A DNA stretch of 64,000 nucleotides from Candidatus Altimarinota bacterium. Its GTDB lineage: Bacteria > Patescibacteriota > Gracilibacteria > BD1-5 > UBA2023. The position numbers and the translations under genes are program-made. Shown here one piece after another: positions 31,055 through 41,864 of the stretch; the stretch's first letter is position 1, and the number at the start of each line of letters is the position of its first letter. The DNA lies in contig JAQTWP010000001.1 of assembly GCA_028689205.1 (NCBI GenBank), positions 65,216 through 129,215 on the forward strand, in the 5' to 3' direction. The notes under the pieces are model-generated. The model did not search any database, had not been told where the DNA came from, and saw nothing but the letters and a program-made list of their open reading frames with translations.

Positions 31055-31609
31055 TTAAATATTAGCGAACCAAACGAGAAATACTACAACTAGAAGGATT
31101 GAAAATATTCAAATCATAATAATATTAAGTAATTCTTGACTTCTTACTTTATCTTTTAGATTTTCAATATTGTTTGTTAGTTCCTTTTTCTCTTCCTCAG
31201 ATTTATTATTGGTGCTTTCTAATAAAAATGTTGTTTTTTTGTACTCAATAATTGGGATTGAATTCTTAAGCTCAACCTCAGCTCTTCCAAGTTTGTATGA
31301 TAAATCTTTTATGACATCATCTTTTTTTTCAATAACCCTGAGAGTATCTTCATAAAGATTTTTAATACTTCTAGAATTTTCTATTGATTTTGTAACAAAT
31401 CAAGTTTCTTCTTGTTTTTCTCTAGGTTTTATAACTTCATAATCCTCTTGAATTCATCAATTCTTTATAATTTCTATATCTTGTGTATTTAGAAAAATTT
31501 TCTTTCATTTTTTTTGGCTTCTAATCTTACCAGAACGAATATATCTATCTATTGTGCGAGTGGAGATATTTAACTCTTTTGCAGCTTCGTCTCTATCTAT
31601 TGAATACAT
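31055..31609 (-). CDS. HTH protein with coiled coil and C-terminal membrane anchor
   Basis: 184 aa. N-terminal MerR/excisionase-type helix-turn-helix: SIDRDEAAKELNISTRTIDR, then YIRSGKIRSQKKGKKIFL. Middle charged coiled coil (NSRSIKNLYEDTLRVIEKKD to NNIENLKDKVRSQE) and one C-terminal TM helix, LNIIMIGIFSILLVVVFLVW. A tail-anchored DNA-binding protein would tether DNA to the membrane or act as a membrane-bound regulator. Upstream partner of the methyltransferase gene. Confidence 0.75.
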
Positions 31610-31686
31610 TAAAAGTATTTTTAGGAATTATTTTTAATGATTATATTAAAAAACTTTTTCCTTTCAATATTTTCTCTCCAAAAACA

Positions 31687-31717
31687 AAAAATCGGTTCTG
31701 AACTGAACCGATTTTTA
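31687..31717. terminator. terminator hairpin
   Basis: AAAAATCGGTTC-loop-GAACCGATTTTT, between the four-TM gene and the HTH gene, which are both on the minus strand; it ends the upstream unit. Confidence 0.85.
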
Positions 31718-31732
31718 TGAATATTTTTTTAA

Positions 31733-32251
31733 TTAAACTCTGATTTTAGTTATAGTTTCTCAATGTTTATAACATTTCTTAGATATACATTTTCCACTTA
31801 TTCAGGCAATAAGAGGCATAATTCCAAGTAAAGCAATCCAGAATCAGATATTTATAGGACTTGATTTATTAGTACTAGATGTAATATCTGCTAGATTAAT
31901 ACTTCAAGATTGAGCTACTGGTTTCAAAACTTCTTTTTTTATTTCTCCGACATTTATATTATTACCAACTATTATTAATGTTAATCAGAATACTATTTGT
32001 ATAATTTTTACATATTTCCTTTTTGCAAAACAAGGATCAAAAGCTCACATTAAAATGGGAACAATTCCAAGAATAAATAGAGAATATTTTATATAAAGTT
32101 CACTTGATTTTAAACTAGATGGAAGATTAATTGTGTATGACTTAAAATATATTCCAAGTAAAAAAATAATTATTAATCAGAATATAATTCTAGCAATTCT
32201 CATATTTTTATCGCTAGGTCTTTTTTTAAGGAATTCTATGAAGTTTAACAT
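31733..32251 (-). CDS. four-helix membrane protein, unknown
   Basis: 172 aa with four probable TM helices: MRIARIIFGLIIIFLLGIYF, YSLFILGIVPILMGAFDPCF, KIIQIVFGLTLIIVGNNINV and NIGFWIALLGIMPLIAGISG. The Cys-containing ends (FDPCFAKRK, ISGKCISKKCYKHG) form a possible metal- or disulfide-binding C-terminus. No family recognised. Divergent from ftsK. Confidence 0.7.
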
Positions 32252-32336
32252 TTTATAATATTTTTTAAAATTAAAGCCCTATCCTTATATTGAAAAATCA
32301 ATAAAAATCAAAATATATTTTATCACAAACGTTTTT

Positions 32337-32363
32337 TTGCTTTTTTATACTTTTTTGTATAAT
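32337..32363 (+). promoter_or_regulatory. promoter upstream of ftsK
   Basis: Perfect TATAAT at 32358-32363 with a weak TTGCTT (32337-32342) at 15-base spacing; the ftsK ATG follows 32 bases later. Confidence 0.5.
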
Positions 32364-32394
32364 CAGAAGTATTTATAACAGATATTACCAAGAA

Positions 32395-34587
32395 ATGGCA
32401 AAAAATAAAAAAAAATCTAACACAAGACCAAGATTTTCACAAGAATTTAGAAACATATTCGCATGAGTTGCACTTGTATTTTTAGGAGTATTAACTTTTT
32501 TTTGAACTGCAGATTCAGTTATTTGAAGTGTCCTTTGAAGTATGCTTTCTTCTATGTTCTGAGAATATTATAGGGTTATATTTGCGCCAGTCCTTATTAT
32601 ATTATGAGTCCTTATCTCAATACATAAGTTGCAATGGAACAATACAAGATTAGTTGGACTGCTACTTTTTTGGCTTTCTTCTGATTCTTTTATAGGTTTT
32701 TTCTCATGAGTGGGAACTTGATTTTTTGATTTTAGTTGAGATTTTGAAAAATTCATCTGAAGAACACCTTCATTATTTTTTGTAATTTGAATGATTCTTC
32801 TTTCCGTATATTTACTTTTCCGTATTTCATATATAGAATTCTTAAAAAAAGTTTGAGGATGAATAAATACGATAAAAGGTAACGTAATGGATATTAAATC
32901 TGACATTGCTAAAGATTTGAAAGTAAAATGAAAAGATGAAAAAAGTTCAAAATCAAAAAACGGATATAAATCAGAAATTGATGACTTGAATGATAAAATA
33001 AATGAACTTACAAAAAAACAAAAAGGTGAAATAAAGGTAATTCCAGAAAAAATAGAAAAGAAGAATTTTGAAGAAATCAAAAAAGTAGAAATAAAAAAAG
33101 AATCAGTTTTAGACTTTTTCAAATCAAAAAAAGAAGAACCTAAAGAGGTTAAAAAAATATCTCAAATGGCAATGAAATTCACTACTTGGGATTTTCCATC
33201 TATTGATCTTCTTCATAAAAATCTTAAAAAATATGAAGTTGATACTAATCTTGTAGAAAAACAATCTTTAGAAATCAAAAAAACTCTTCTTCAATTCAAA
33301 CTAGACGTAGACATGAAATGATATACTGTTGGTCCTACTGTAATTCAATACAGACTCAAACCTGCAGAATGAGTTAAATTAAATAAAATAGAGAACCTCA
33401 AAAAGGATCTAACTCTAGCACTTAAAGCAAAAAGTATTCGTATAGAAGCTCCGATTCCTGGACTTGGTCTTGTATGAATAGAAGTACCAAATGAAAAAAG
33501 AGAAACAGTTGTTATAAGAGATATTATTGCAAGTAAAGAATTCGAGAATCATAAATCCAATCTTGCGCTAGTTGTTGGTAGGAATATTAATTGAGAAAAT
33601 ATTGTTGCTGATCTTGCAAAAATGCCACATCTTCTTATAGCAGGTCAGACTTGAAGTGGTAAATCAGTTGCTATGAACGGTTTCATTGTGAGTCTTCTGT
33701 ATAAGAATTCTCCTGATATGCTTAGACTTATTATGATTGATCCAAAAAGAGTTGAGCTAAGTATTTATAATTGAATTCCTCATCTTCTTGCTCCAATTAT
33801 AAGTGATCATGAAAAAGCACTTAATTCACTTAAGTGGTGTGTTGCAGAAATGATGAGAAGATATGATATTATGACACAACTCAGAGCTCGTAATCTTGAA
33901 GAATATAACAAAAAAGTTGTTAAGAAAGAGAAACTTCCAAATATTGTAGTAGTTGTAGATGAATTAGCGGAATTAATGTGAAGAAATAATAAAAAAGAAG
34001 TTGAGAATGCAATAACCCGTATAGCACAACTTGGAAGAGCTTCAGGTATGCATTTGCTTGTCGCAACCCAAAGACCTTCTGTGGATGTAATTACATGATT
34101 AATTAAAGCTAATATTCCATCACGTATTGCTCTAACTGTAGCGAGTCAAATAGATTCAAGAACTATTATAGATAAAATGTGAGCAGAAGATTTGGTATGA
34201 TATTGAGATATGCTTTATTCGCCAATTTGATCAGATCCAGAAAGAATTCAATGAGTATTAGTAGAAACAGAAGAAGTAGAATCAATAATTAATCATATTA
34301 AAAGGACTATTGATCCTTCTATGTTGGAAGATTTGTATGATGATGCAATTACTCAGTGAGAAAGTACTGCTGTTTCAGCTAATTGAGTTCCATCAGAATA
34401 TAATGAAGACCCAAAAATAATCGAAGAAGCAATCAAAATTAGCCGTGAAGCATGAAAAGCTTCAACCTCACTTCTGCAACGTAGATTAAAACTATGATAT
34501 TCTAGAGCTGCGAGAGTTATAGATATTCTTGAAGAAATGTGAATAGTTTGACCTCCAGACTGAAGTAAACCAAGGGATGTATATTAA
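32395..34587 (+). CDS. ftsK: DNA translocase FtsK/SpoIIIE
   Basis: 730 aa chromosome-segregation motor at the division septum. N-terminal membrane domain with about four helices ([69 protein letters not shown]), a Lys/Glu-rich linker (residues about 165-255), then the alpha-beta motor. Walker [20 protein letters not shown] is at about residue 417, its first P-loop glycine written TGA. Walker B is [29 protein letters not shown] follows. The C-terminal gamma winged helix [20 protein letters not shown] ends in GPPDGSKPRDVY, as in FtsK proteins that read polar DNA motifs. Followed by a STAS gene 54 bases on. Confidence 0.97.
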
Positions 34588-34641
34588 GTTTTACAAAGAT
34601 TATTATTAAGTTACATTTTAATTATATAATTGATAAATAAT

Positions 34642-34983
34642 ATGAAAAACTCATTTTTTGAAATTACTGATTTAAAATGAATCCAAATTATAAAAATTCT
34701 AAAAACATTAGAACAAGATAATGTAGATAAGGTTTTTCGTCAGATTGAAGAAACTATTAATCAAAAAACAATTATAATTGATTTAGTTAATGTCTGATTT
34801 ATTAATTCTACTTTTATAGGATATTTGTTTCATTTATATGAAACAGGTAAAAAATCTTGAAGATATATTTGTTTTGTAAATTGACAAGATAGTGTAATGG
34901 ATGCCTTTAATTTAACATGAATATTAGATATGATTCCTTACTTCAAGACTCTTGATGAAGCATTGATAAAGTTGAAGAAATAG
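34642..34983 (+). CDS. STAS-domain anti-anti-sigma-factor-like protein
   Basis: 113 aa, full-length single STAS domain. TIIIDLVNVGFINSTFIGYL matches the central strand-turn-helix where SpoIIAA/RsbV-type proteins carry the phosphorylated Ser (here NST; usually DST/DSS). The end, FNLTGILDMIPYFKTLDEAL, is the canonical C-terminal helix region. It suggests partner-switching control, but no anti-sigma kinase gene is in the window. Possibly transcribed with ftsK. Confidence 0.85.
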
Positions 34984-35035
34984 AAATAATTAAGATTAAT
35001 ATTTAATTAAATACCAATATGTTCAAATTTTTCTA

Positions 35036-35110
35036 ATTTTGTTATTCTAAGCGAAGAGTAAGAACTTGCCTACCGGCAGGCAGGTCACTTTTAGCTAAGA
35101 TGTTTGAATC
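35036..35110. repeat. GC-rich palindromic repeat
   Basis: GTTATTCTAAGCGAAGAGTA-AGAACTTG, then CCTACCGGCAGGCAGGTC with the self-complementary CCTGCC/GGCAGG core at about 35067-35087. Strong local GC peak in a 30% GC background. No gene between 34984 and the prepilin start. Confidence 0.65.
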
Positions 35111-35271
35111 AAAAACTTGTAGGAAAATAAGAACCTAAAATTAAACTAGTGAATTACAACTCCAAAAGTGCCTTAAGAAGAGATTTCTCTACCGCAAACG
35201 GTATCGAAATGATAACCCAAATAAATCTTCCAAACAATACCTATAACTTTTTTATACCTAACTTCATATCT

Positions 35272-36948
35272 ATGAAAACCCCAAACAAACAATATTCTGT
35301 CCCCTTTATCAAAGGGGAACAAAAGGGGATTAAAACTATAAAAACCAAACAAGCCTTCACCCTAGTAGAACTAATAGTAGTAATAGTAATACTAGCTATT
35401 CTATCTACTATAGCATTCCTGTCTTTCAGTTCTCAATCTTCTTCTGCTCGTGATTCATCTAGATTAGTTGATATATCATCAATGAAGGGATGATTAGAAT
35501 TATATCAAGTTAATTCATGATATTATCCTTTGCCTGAGAATATAACATGAACTTGATATGTAAATTCTGTAGAATTAAGTTATGTATGAAGTATTAAGGA
35601 TAGTATATCTAGATTAATAAAAATAAATAAAACCCCAGTTGACCCATTGTGATCAAATAATTATTATATGTATTGAGTAAGTTATGATAAAAGATTTTAT
35701 CAAATATGATCTATTCTAGAAAATCCTATTACATTTAATAATAATCTTTTTACTCCTTTTGTATATGCGGCTAATTCATATACATCAAAAGTATCAGGAA
35801 ATTATAGTTGAATCTTAAAAAAAGATAAAACTATATATAATCTTCCAAGTTTATTATTTTCAAATTCCTGAACAATAGATTTAACTCAATCAACAACTTA
35901 TTTTATTGCCGATAAATCCCATAATCTTCCATATAAGTCTGATGTTTCTGATTTAATTAATATTCAGATTCCAAGTGAAATATTAGAACTTTTATGAAAT
36001 ACTTCAACTAGTATTACTTGAATAACTATACCAGACGCTACTTATTGGAATTCAAATTCTTGAACTATAACCATATCCATATGATATCCAATTGATATAA
36101 TATGAGTTACTTTTTTTTGAAGTACTAAATATTTTAATGAAGTTAAAGATAAAAATATTATAGTTTTAGATGTTAATAAAAAAACTGTGGCAGATTGTAC
36201 AACTTCTAAAAATATAATATACGGAACTACTACGGGAACTGATACTTGACTAACATGTAATGATGATATTATTTTATGTAATTGAATAACATGAAGTTGA
36301 CATATTATTGCTTCTTGTAATGTCTGAGCAACTGTTGTATATAATAATCAAACCTTTATAAGTATGGATGAGGTAAGAAACTCAGACATTAATTCATGGG
36401 CTTGAGGATTATATCAACGGTGAAGGAACGATGATATATCACAATGAATAAGCTTTAGAGTACCTTTTGAATCTAGTGTTCCAGAAGATTGATATTTATG
36501 AGATTCTAATTACTATTATTGAACTGATGATTCTCTTTGATCTTGGCTTATTCCTCAAGATTCAGATTTATGGTCTTGAATAAAAAATCAATGACCATGT
36601 AACTCTTGATATCATATCCCATCATTTGATGAGTGGACTACGATTATATCAAATGGACAATGGTGTGTTTGAGAATATTGTTGATATGATGAAGAAGTAG
36701 ATGAAGATAGTGAAAAAGATCTTTGATTATCTATGCATAATATTCTTAAACTTCCATTTTCTGGTTATCGTGGTTGGAACTGAGTTGGTAGCTTATATGA
36801 TGAACAAGGTATATGAGGTACATATTGGTCTTCTACACCATTAGATGATTATCCAGATTCTTATGCATTTGCTGTATATGAAAATGAAGTACGGCCTGAT
36901 GCAAGTAATACTCGTAATTTTGGATATAGTATACGTTGTATTAAATAA
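35272..36948 (+). CDS. type IV prepilin-like protein with C-terminal FISUMP domain
   Basis: 558 aa. Leader MKTPNKQYSVPFIKGEQKGI KTIKTKQA then FTLVELIVVIVILAILSTIA, the type IV pilin cleavage site and helix. The frame stays open upstream to a GTG at 35149, through a translated TTTCTCTACCG...CGAAATGA repeat, so a longer leader is possible. ATG 35272 is chosen because it aligns with the start of the paralogue at 19089. A pseudopilin-type region follows (YYPLPENITGTGYVNSVELS, then DPLGSNNYYMYGVSYDKRF). The C-terminus is a FISUMP/DUF1566 domain: SGYHIPSFDEWTTIIS, GTYWSSTPLDDY and FGYSIRCIK. Many Gly codons are TGA. Probably a surface adhesin or minor pilin. Confidence 0.85.
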
Positions 36949-37055
36949 TAAATACAATTTTAGTATACGAATGATAGAAAAAGACAAATAACAAAAAAAT
37001 TTAATTAATTTACGTACAGGTTAAATTAAACTAAAAAATTAATTATATACTTTCA

Positions 37056-37090
37056 CAAAAAAAACGAATTTCTAGAAATTCGTTTTTTTA
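37056..37090. terminator. bidirectional terminator
   Basis: AAAAAACGAATTTC-TA-GAAATTCGTTTTTTT, between the convergent prepilin gene and the His-rich membrane protein gene. Confidence 0.85.
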
Positions 37091-37783
37091 ATGATGTCAA
37101 TGTCAATCGTCATGTCATCATCAATCATCATGTCCACCTCCTCAACCTCAACTCTTCACTATTTTTTTGATTGTATCAAAGGAAGTTTTAATTATCATAT
37201 TAATTACATCACTAAATGTTACTTTGTAGATAACAAAAAATACTCAAAACAAAGTTATAGATGGAACTTGATTAATAATAAGGGGATAAAGCTTAGATTC
37301 TGAAGTGAATTCATTCCAAAAATCAACTTTTTTTAGGAATTGAAAAGCATTATCAAGAGTGAAAATATATGTTTTTTCTATAAATCAAAAAATAATAGCA
37401 GTATAAAAAATAGTTAATATAAATGATAATAAAAGAATTTGTATAACTTTTATTCCTGTGTTTTTTGGTTCGTTAATATGAAGACTTCAATTGAGAGGAA
37501 CTAGAATTGATAAAATAAAAATTAAATAAATAGATGATCAAACTATGAATTTTGCCATAGTATCATTCATGAAAGTTGGCACTTGCAAATTAGGATTAAG
37601 TAAAAGAAATTGCATTACTATAAAAATTGCAATTCATAAAACTAATCAGAATAATACTTCATAGATTTTTGTTATTCAAAGTACACAAAACAAAATGAAT
37701 AAAATTAATATTATTCACACAAAATATACATCTATATTTGGGATATTGAGAAATGTGGCTATTTGAATAATTATATTTTGCAT
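37088..37783 (-). CDS. multi-helix membrane protein with His/Gly/Asp-rich C-terminal tail
   Basis: 231 aa with about six TM helices: YFVGIILILFILFCVLGITK, EVLFGLVLGIAIFIVMQFLL, FIVGSSIYLIFILSILVPLN, IQILLLSFILTIFYTAIIFG and LIINQVPSITLFGVFFVIYK among them. It ends in GGGGGGHDDGGHDDGHGHH, a cluster of six His and five Asp that looks like a metal-binding tail; most of its glycines are TGA codons, so under the standard code it would vanish. No family recognised. The last three bases overlap the terminator stem. Confidence 0.78.
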
Positions 37784-37873
37784 TTTTTGTTTTTATTCAA
37801 TGATTTATGATAAAAATAAGAACCTTTTTACGGCCCTTATTTTATATACTATAATGTAAAATGCAAAGTTTTA

Positions 37874-38167
37874 TTAATATTTGGGTGTAATTTCAATAAT
37901 GAATTCTTGTCAATTGATAAATACCGTTTGTTTTCATATACTAAGCACCCCCAAAGAATTATTATCTAGAAAAGAATTTTCTTGATTATTTGATAAGGCA
38001 ACGGCTTTATTTTCGTATAAGCTAGTTTTAAGAAAATTAGGACTTGAGTTATTAGTATTTCATATCATTGATACTAGCATAATGAAAACTCCAATTATTC
38101 ATACAAGACTAGTGTTATTTTTTTCTTCTCTAAGAGATACGTTATATTTATTTAATATTTTATTCAT
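37874..38167 (-). CDS. small membrane-anchored protein, unknown
   Basis: 97 aa. Short cytoplasmic start MNKILNKYNVSLREEKNNTS, one helix SLVGIIGVFIMLVSMIG, then an extracytoplasmic domain ending FINGQEFIIEITPKY. Four TGA Gly codons. Located 90 bases upstream of the His-rich membrane protein gene on the same strand and perhaps co-transcribed. The 264 bases to its right (to 38431) hold no convincing gene. Confidence 0.6.
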
Positions 38168-38431
38168 TTATTGTATTTTAAAGATATTGATTTATTTAAG
38201 CATTTATTTTTTAAAAAGTCAAATATATGATGTTTCTAATTTAAAATTTGAATTATTTCAATTTTTTAATATATTGAATTCCAAATATTTAACAGTCTTT
38301 GTATGTGATTTTTGCTTACAGATAATTTTATAAAAATAGAAATTATTTTTTTATGAGTTGTTATTTCCTATATATTATTCCATTTTATATATGAGATTTC
38401 ATCTCTTTTTTCAAGATTAAAAAGCATAATA

Positions 38432-39214
38432 ATGCCAAAAAGAATTTTAATTAAAGAACAATTAAATAATATTTCACCAGAAGAAAATCTAGATTCAAAT
38501 AAAAACTCTGAGAGTGAAAATGATAATAAAACTGAAAAAATTTCAATTAATGAAGATTCAAAAGTAGAAAAAGATATAAAAGAAGATAAAGCTGAATTAT
38601 CAAAAATTCAAAAAGATGAGTTATCAGAAATTATAAAATTCGCTCAAACCAAAATTAATAGGTGAGAATATAGCGATGCTAAAGCGAAAATCATTGAATG
38701 ATTAAGTATAGATAAATTCAATAAACAGCTTAATTTGCAACTAGCTTCATTGTATGAAAAAGATAAAGATTACAAAAAAGCAGAATTTATATACAAGGAT
38801 TTAATAGTTTTGAATGATCATGATACAGAAATTTATCTTAAGTTATGATTTATTTTATCTATTCAAACAAAATACGAAGTAGCTTTTGAGATTTATAAAA
38901 AACTTAATTCACTTGATAAAAGCAATGTAGAAGCTATAGAAATGTTAGCTAATCTTGCACATCATCTTTGAAATTACGAAGATTCAAAGGCTTATTCAAA
39001 AATTTTCCTTAAAAAAAGCCCAAGGAATGTAGATATTCTTTATCTTCAATCACTTAATCTAATTAATCTTGAAGAAAGAAAAGATGCTCTAGAAACCTTA
39101 TTAAAGGTTAAACAACTAGAGCCATATAATATCAAAGTTAATGAACTTATAGAAAAACTAAAACTTGAAATAGAGCTAGAAAAAAATTTTAATAATTCAT
39201 GAGATAATAAATAA
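38432..39214 (+). CDS. TPR-repeat protein
   Basis: 260 aa. Acidic, Asn/Lys-rich N-terminus (about 75 residues), then helical TPR-like repeats: SEIIKFAQTKINRGEYSDAK, LQLASLYEKDKDYKKAEFIY, IYLKLGFILSIQTKYEVAFE, IEMLANLAHHLGNYEDSKAY, and LYLQSLNLINLEERKDALET. No signal peptide. Its stop codon overlaps the dnaB start (TAATG), a sign of translational coupling, so it may be a replication-linked or general scaffold protein. Confidence 0.82.
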
Positions 39215-40548
39215 TGGTTTCAAAAATCCCACCAAGCTCAATAGATGCTGAACGCTGAGTATTGGGTTCAATTTTAATTGATAAAGATTGAATACTTCAA
39301 ATTGCTTCTCTAATAGAAAGTGACGATTTTTATGATCCTAATCATTGATTAGTTTTTAGAGCAATGCTTGATTTATTTGCCAAAAATAAACCAATAGATC
39401 TTTTAACTGTTAGAGAAGTATTAGATGATAGGCAACAGCTTGATAAAATATGATGAAATCTTTTCTTAGTAGAATTAACTAATGCTGTTTTTTCTAGTGC
39501 GAATATTTACCAATATGCAAACATTGTAAAAAATAAAAGCGTACTTAGAAAACTAATAAAATCTTGAAATGAAATTGCTCTATGTGGTTATGATGAAGAA
39601 AGTGAACTAAATAAATTATTAGAAAAATCTGAGCAATCACTTTTTAATGTAACTCAAACTTTTATCCAAAATAAGTTAGTCCATATAAAAGATATTCTTA
39701 ATCTTAGATATGAGGAATTTGCTGAGATTCATGCTAATCCAGAAGCTGCAGAATTGACTAGAATCAAAACATGATTCAAAAATCTTGATCAAAAAATGTG
39801 ATGACTTAGAAGAGGGGATATGATAATTATAGCAGCCCGTCCTTCTATGTGAAAAACTGCTCTCGCCCTTAATATTGCACAGAATGTATGAGATCATTGA
39901 AGAAATGTTGCTGTTTTCTCTCTAGAAATGAGTAAGGAACAACTTACAGACCGTCTTATATGTAGTGCAATGTGAGTTGATAGTTATAAACTTCAAAAAT
40001 GATTACTTGAAGATGAAGAATTCATGAAAATGTGAGATGCTCTTGAGAGATTGTCAAAAGCTCAAATATTCATTGATGATTCTGCCTGAGGTAATTTGCT
40101 AGAAATCAAATCAAAAGCAAGAAGACTAAAAATTGAATCAGGACTAGATGTTATAGTTATTGATTACTTGCAGTTAATGTCATCAGGGAATTCTGCTAAT
40201 CGTGTACAGGAAGTATCAGAAATAAGTCGCTGAATAAAATCTCTTGCTCGTGAATTAAATGTTCCAGTAATTGCGCTTTCACAATTATCTCGTAGTGTTG
40301 AATGAAGAACTAGTAAAGAACCAATATTATCAGATCTTAGAGAATCATGATCTATTGAGCAAGATGCTGATATAGTAATGATGATGTATAGAGAAGACTA
40401 TTATGATGAATTCGCAGAAAATAAATGAATTACAAGTATTTTCGTTCGTAAAAACCGTAATTGACCAGTTGGACAAGTAGATCTTAGATTCGAAAAAAAA
40501 TTCATGAGATTCTATGACGTGGCAAATGATACAGAAATTTTCAATTAA
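39214..40548 (+). CDS. dnaB: replicative DNA helicase
   Basis: 444 aa, full length. N-terminal domain [20 protein letters not shown] is the standard DnaB opening. RecA-like domain: [20 protein letters not shown], then Walker [19 protein letters not shown] (the P-loop Gly is TGA), [34 protein letters not shown] (Walker B and H3), [16 protein letters not shown] and the end [20 protein letters not shown]. Translationally coupled to the TPR gene; followed by a strong terminator. Confidence 0.97.
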
Positions 40549-40549
40549 T

Positions 40550-40582
40550 AAAAAAAGTCCGGGATTTCCCGGACTTTTTTAT
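40550..40582. terminator. bidirectional terminator
   Basis: AAAAAAGTCCGGGA-TTT-CCCGGACTTTTTT, between dnaB and the convergent secreted-protein gene whose stop codon lies in the stem's edge. Confidence 0.9.
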
Positions 40583-41862
40583 TGACATACTCAATGTCAT
40601 GGCTTCTGTATATCGCATAATTCCTGAGCTGTTTTTATATAATTTTTTAGAGTTTCATTTGTTTTATTAAGATTTTGATGAAGTTGAATTAGTGTCGCTA
40701 GTCATTTTTCCTGTGATTTATTTTCTCAAGACATAAGTGTTTTTATATTTTCATAGTCATTTTTAATATCTTTTGTTATATAATCTAGACTTTTTAGTGA
40801 TTCTGTTTGTCTCGGAATAGATTTTGTATCTGGTGATTTTTTAGTTATATCATCAGATATTTTTTTATATGCATCCTTAAAAGGTTCAATCATTCTTCAT
40901 ATAGCTTTGTTTATACATTTTGCAATAGTATTACTTTGATCATTCATACAATCAAGATTATTTAGAATGGCATCGGCTTGAGTTCAGCTTATTCATTGTT
41001 TTTGTAGTTCTTTTGTTAATAATTTTTTCTCTAATTCTTGATATTCTTTATCATTAGTTCATCAGAGCGTTTGACCAAGTAATGTAATTGCCTTGCTCCA
41101 CTCATTCATTCATTTTTTTAAACCTGAGAATCAATAAGGATACTTTGTTATACTGCTTAATTGTTCCATCATTTTATCAAATGAACTATTCTTGTTGCAA
41201 ATATCTCTTGCTGTATCTCAATAACTACTCTGTATTACGTCTTTTAAGGTTTTGTTGGATAAGTTACATCATCACATACTTCCAACTACTGTACATCTAA
41301 AAAATGCGGTTGCTTCAATATTTAATTTTCTTAATCAATTAAGAGTTGATGAAATGGTAGAAGGATCAATTCAATATTTTGTAATTTTTGCTTTAATAGT
41401 ATCATTTGCATTAAAAGGTATATATAGCGCACATTTTTTGGCGGCAACAAGAGATATTCTATTAATGCTCTCAATTCTATTATTTAAGTAATCGTGGTCT
41501 CTATAGAATTCCTGAGGTACATTTCAATTAAAAATTGGATATAAATTGAATTCCCATGATGAGAGAAATCAATTAAAATCAATTACTTTATTAGTTTCTC
41601 AGACAATTGTACTATATCATTTTTGTGCATTTCACATTACATTATCTAATGCTCATGTTCAATTTTCTCAACATCATTTTGCTTTGCCGACTTCATTTTG
41701 GACTGCACTTAGAATTGATTGTACATCTTGGAAATATTCTACAAGTCACTTAGATGGTCATGATTCAACTTCACAAGCTCAAGCTGCAGTTCATTCTGCA
41801 AAAGAAATACTAGCTTGGAAGAAAAATAATATAGATGTCAGAATTATTATAGTTTTTTTCAT
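40579..41862 (-). CDS. secreted Cys-containing helical protein, unknown (gene B)
   Basis: 427 aa. Signal peptide MKKTIIILTSILFFFQASISFAEG; an in-frame ATG 13 codons upstream (41901) is possible but would overlap gene A and precede the signal sequence. The mature part is long and helical with scattered Cys (GACEVESG, KKCALYIPF, FFRCTVVG, LDCMND, ELCDIQ) and an end GHGVCQ. No enzyme motif recognised. It follows gene A by 2 bases and overlaps its reading frame region, so the pair is one operon. Likely exported and possibly surface or pilus related; this is inference from the signal peptide. Confidence 0.75.
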
Positions 41863-41864
41863 AG

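Noticed and set aside
32568-33122. 184-codon minus-strand open frame
   Set aside because: Antisense shadow of ftsK; low-complexity Phe/Ser-rich product.
38168-38431. Short plus-strand ORF ahead of the TPR gene (ATG near 38354)
   Set aside because: About 35 codons, overlaps the TPR start out of frame, and shows no conserved feature.
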